DNA of 64,000 nucleotides, taken from positions 33,076 through 97,075 of the forward strand of contig JARLHR010000140.1 of assembly GCA_031292145.1 (NCBI GenBank), written 5' to 3'. How positions within the stretch are numbered: the stretch's first letter is position 1; each line of letters opens with the position of its first letter. This document shows positions 63,457 to 64,000 of the stretch, in pieces. The notes below the pieces were generated by a model. The model worked only from the letters and a program-made list of their open reading frames with translations. It was not told where the DNA came from and made no database searches. The DNA is from Clostridium sp. GTDB lineage: Bacteria > Bacillota > Clostridia > Clostridiales > Clostridiaceae. A program made the translations under genes and the position numbers.

Positions 63457-64000
63457 TTTGGCTTTTCCTAATTCCTTGTATTTATTCCCAAACAATAATT
63501 ACAAAAGTAGTTGATCCCGGGGGAACCGGGGATTATACATCTTTGCAGGCTTGGGCCAATAGCGTTACCGCAAGGGGTTCTAATTTAGTTACAAGAAACG
63601 TTGTTGAAGTTGCAAGATGTATCTGTACAAATGGACAGGCAGATACTTATGCAAGTATAACCGGCATAACAACTGATGCAACGCATTTTATTAAGATTTA
63701 TGTTGATACAACATACAGGCATAAAGGCAAGTATCCTGCTGATGGGAGTAATGTTTACAGAATAGTTTACGCGCCACAAAATCAGGCAATTCTTCAGGTA
63801 ACAACTTCAAAAGTAATTATTGAAGGCCTATGTATAAAAGATTCACTTCCTAACCCGAATGGAACTTATGGTGGGAACTGCATACAATTACAAGATTGCG
63901 ATGCAGGTGGATATATTCAAAATTGTTTTTTGCTGGATTATAAACCCGGAATTGTAAATGATACGGCTGATGCACATGGGCACGTGATAAGAATAGATGC
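63423..64000 (+). CDS. Foreign secreted protein, partial, beta-helix-like
   Basis: An open frame runs from ATG 63423 to the window end (192 codons, no stop). It starts with a good signal peptide (KILIFWLFLIPCIYSQ) whose cut site before Gln is typical of Bacteroidetes-like proteins, then VVDPGGTGDYTSLQAW, a common opening of right-handed beta-helix surface proteins, and KVIIEGLCIKDS and GGYIQNCFLLDY rungs. G+C is visibly higher (28 of 60 bases at 63541-63600). The start codon may belong to the clostridial side of the junction, so the true N-terminus is uncertain. Confidence 0.6.
   Translation, partial: MKQRKLLKILIFWLFLIPCIYSQTIITKVVDPGGTGDYTSLQAWANSVTARGSNLVTRNVVEVARCICTNGQADTYASITGITTDATHFIKIYVDTTYRHKGKYPADGSNVYRIVYAPQNQAILQVTTSKVIIEGLCIKDSLPNPNGTYGGNCIQLQDCDAGGYIQNCFLLDYKPGIVNDTADAHGHVIRID

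Noticed and set aside
1-64000. tRNA or rRNA genes
   Set aside because: No cloverleaf with T-loop GTTCRA and CCA-type end or conserved rRNA block was recognised on either strand; a tRNAscan run would be decisive.

Overview
The window looks like a chromosomal segment of a low-GC, spore-forming Clostridium sensu stricto, probably near C. beijerinckii. This is inferred from the strongly A/T-rich sequence, purine-rich Shine-Dalgarno sites, frequent GTG/TTG starts, the gene order tig-clpP-clpX-lonB-lon-ysxC, two SpoVB-type flippases, and B12/SAM-based methionine metabolism. The last ~550 bases do not fit: near 63425-63460 the sequence switches, inside a GGDEF gene, to visibly GC-richer DNA encoding an unrelated secreted protein. 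This is most simply an assembly or contig junction.

Layout. 1-0.8 kb: noncoding DNA and a small Cys-rich ORF. 0.9-10.8 kb: protein quality control (membrane-anchored unknown, trigger factor, ClpP, ClpX, LonB, Lon, YsxC GTPase). 11-12.5 kb: two Cys/Gly-rich proteins and an Asn-rich protein of unknown role. 13.3-15.9 kb: anchored unknown, PerR with a triple upstream repeat, two small unknowns. 16-20 kb: nicotinate phosphoribosyltransferase and a UvrD/PcrA-like helicase. 20.2-24.8 kb: secreted proteins with glucan/cell-wall-binding repeats (frameshifted lectin, GH16 glucanase, transglutaminase-like protein) among decayed DNA and a group II intron tail. 26-28 kb: secreted purple-acid-type phosphatase with a phased PhoP-box array. 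28.7-44.8 kb: FtsA-like protein, M20 amidohydrolase, RluD-type pseudouridine synthase, two flippases, soluble chemoreceptor, M29 aminopeptidase, beta-propeller protein, a methyltransferase-like remnant, B12-binding radical SAM protein, TagO/WecA-type transferase. 44.9-48.8 kb: SAM-I riboswitch controlling luxS, a stand-alone MetH reactivation domain and a MetH lacking that domain. 49-53.5 kb: beta-CASP metallo-hydrolase with a repeated C-terminal module, DUF1304, AEC transporter, AzlD remnant. 53.7-63.5 kb: secreted helical protein, PAS-PAS-GGDEF-HD-GYP protein, a BceRS-BceAB-type module with an inserted secreted cell-wall-binding protein, and a truncated diguanylate cyclase.

The most unusual content is intergenic. 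Five copies of a ~178-188 bp long-hairpin element (family A) keep a fixed size and fixed internal-loop motifs while their stem sequences change by paired substitutions, as expected for a conserved folded RNA or DNA element. A second family (B) of nested palindromes ends in AAGGCACA.../...TGTGCCTTA; copies flank many genes and in two places supply the 3' end of a coding sequence. No tRNA, rRNA, CRISPR array or complete insertion sequence was seen.
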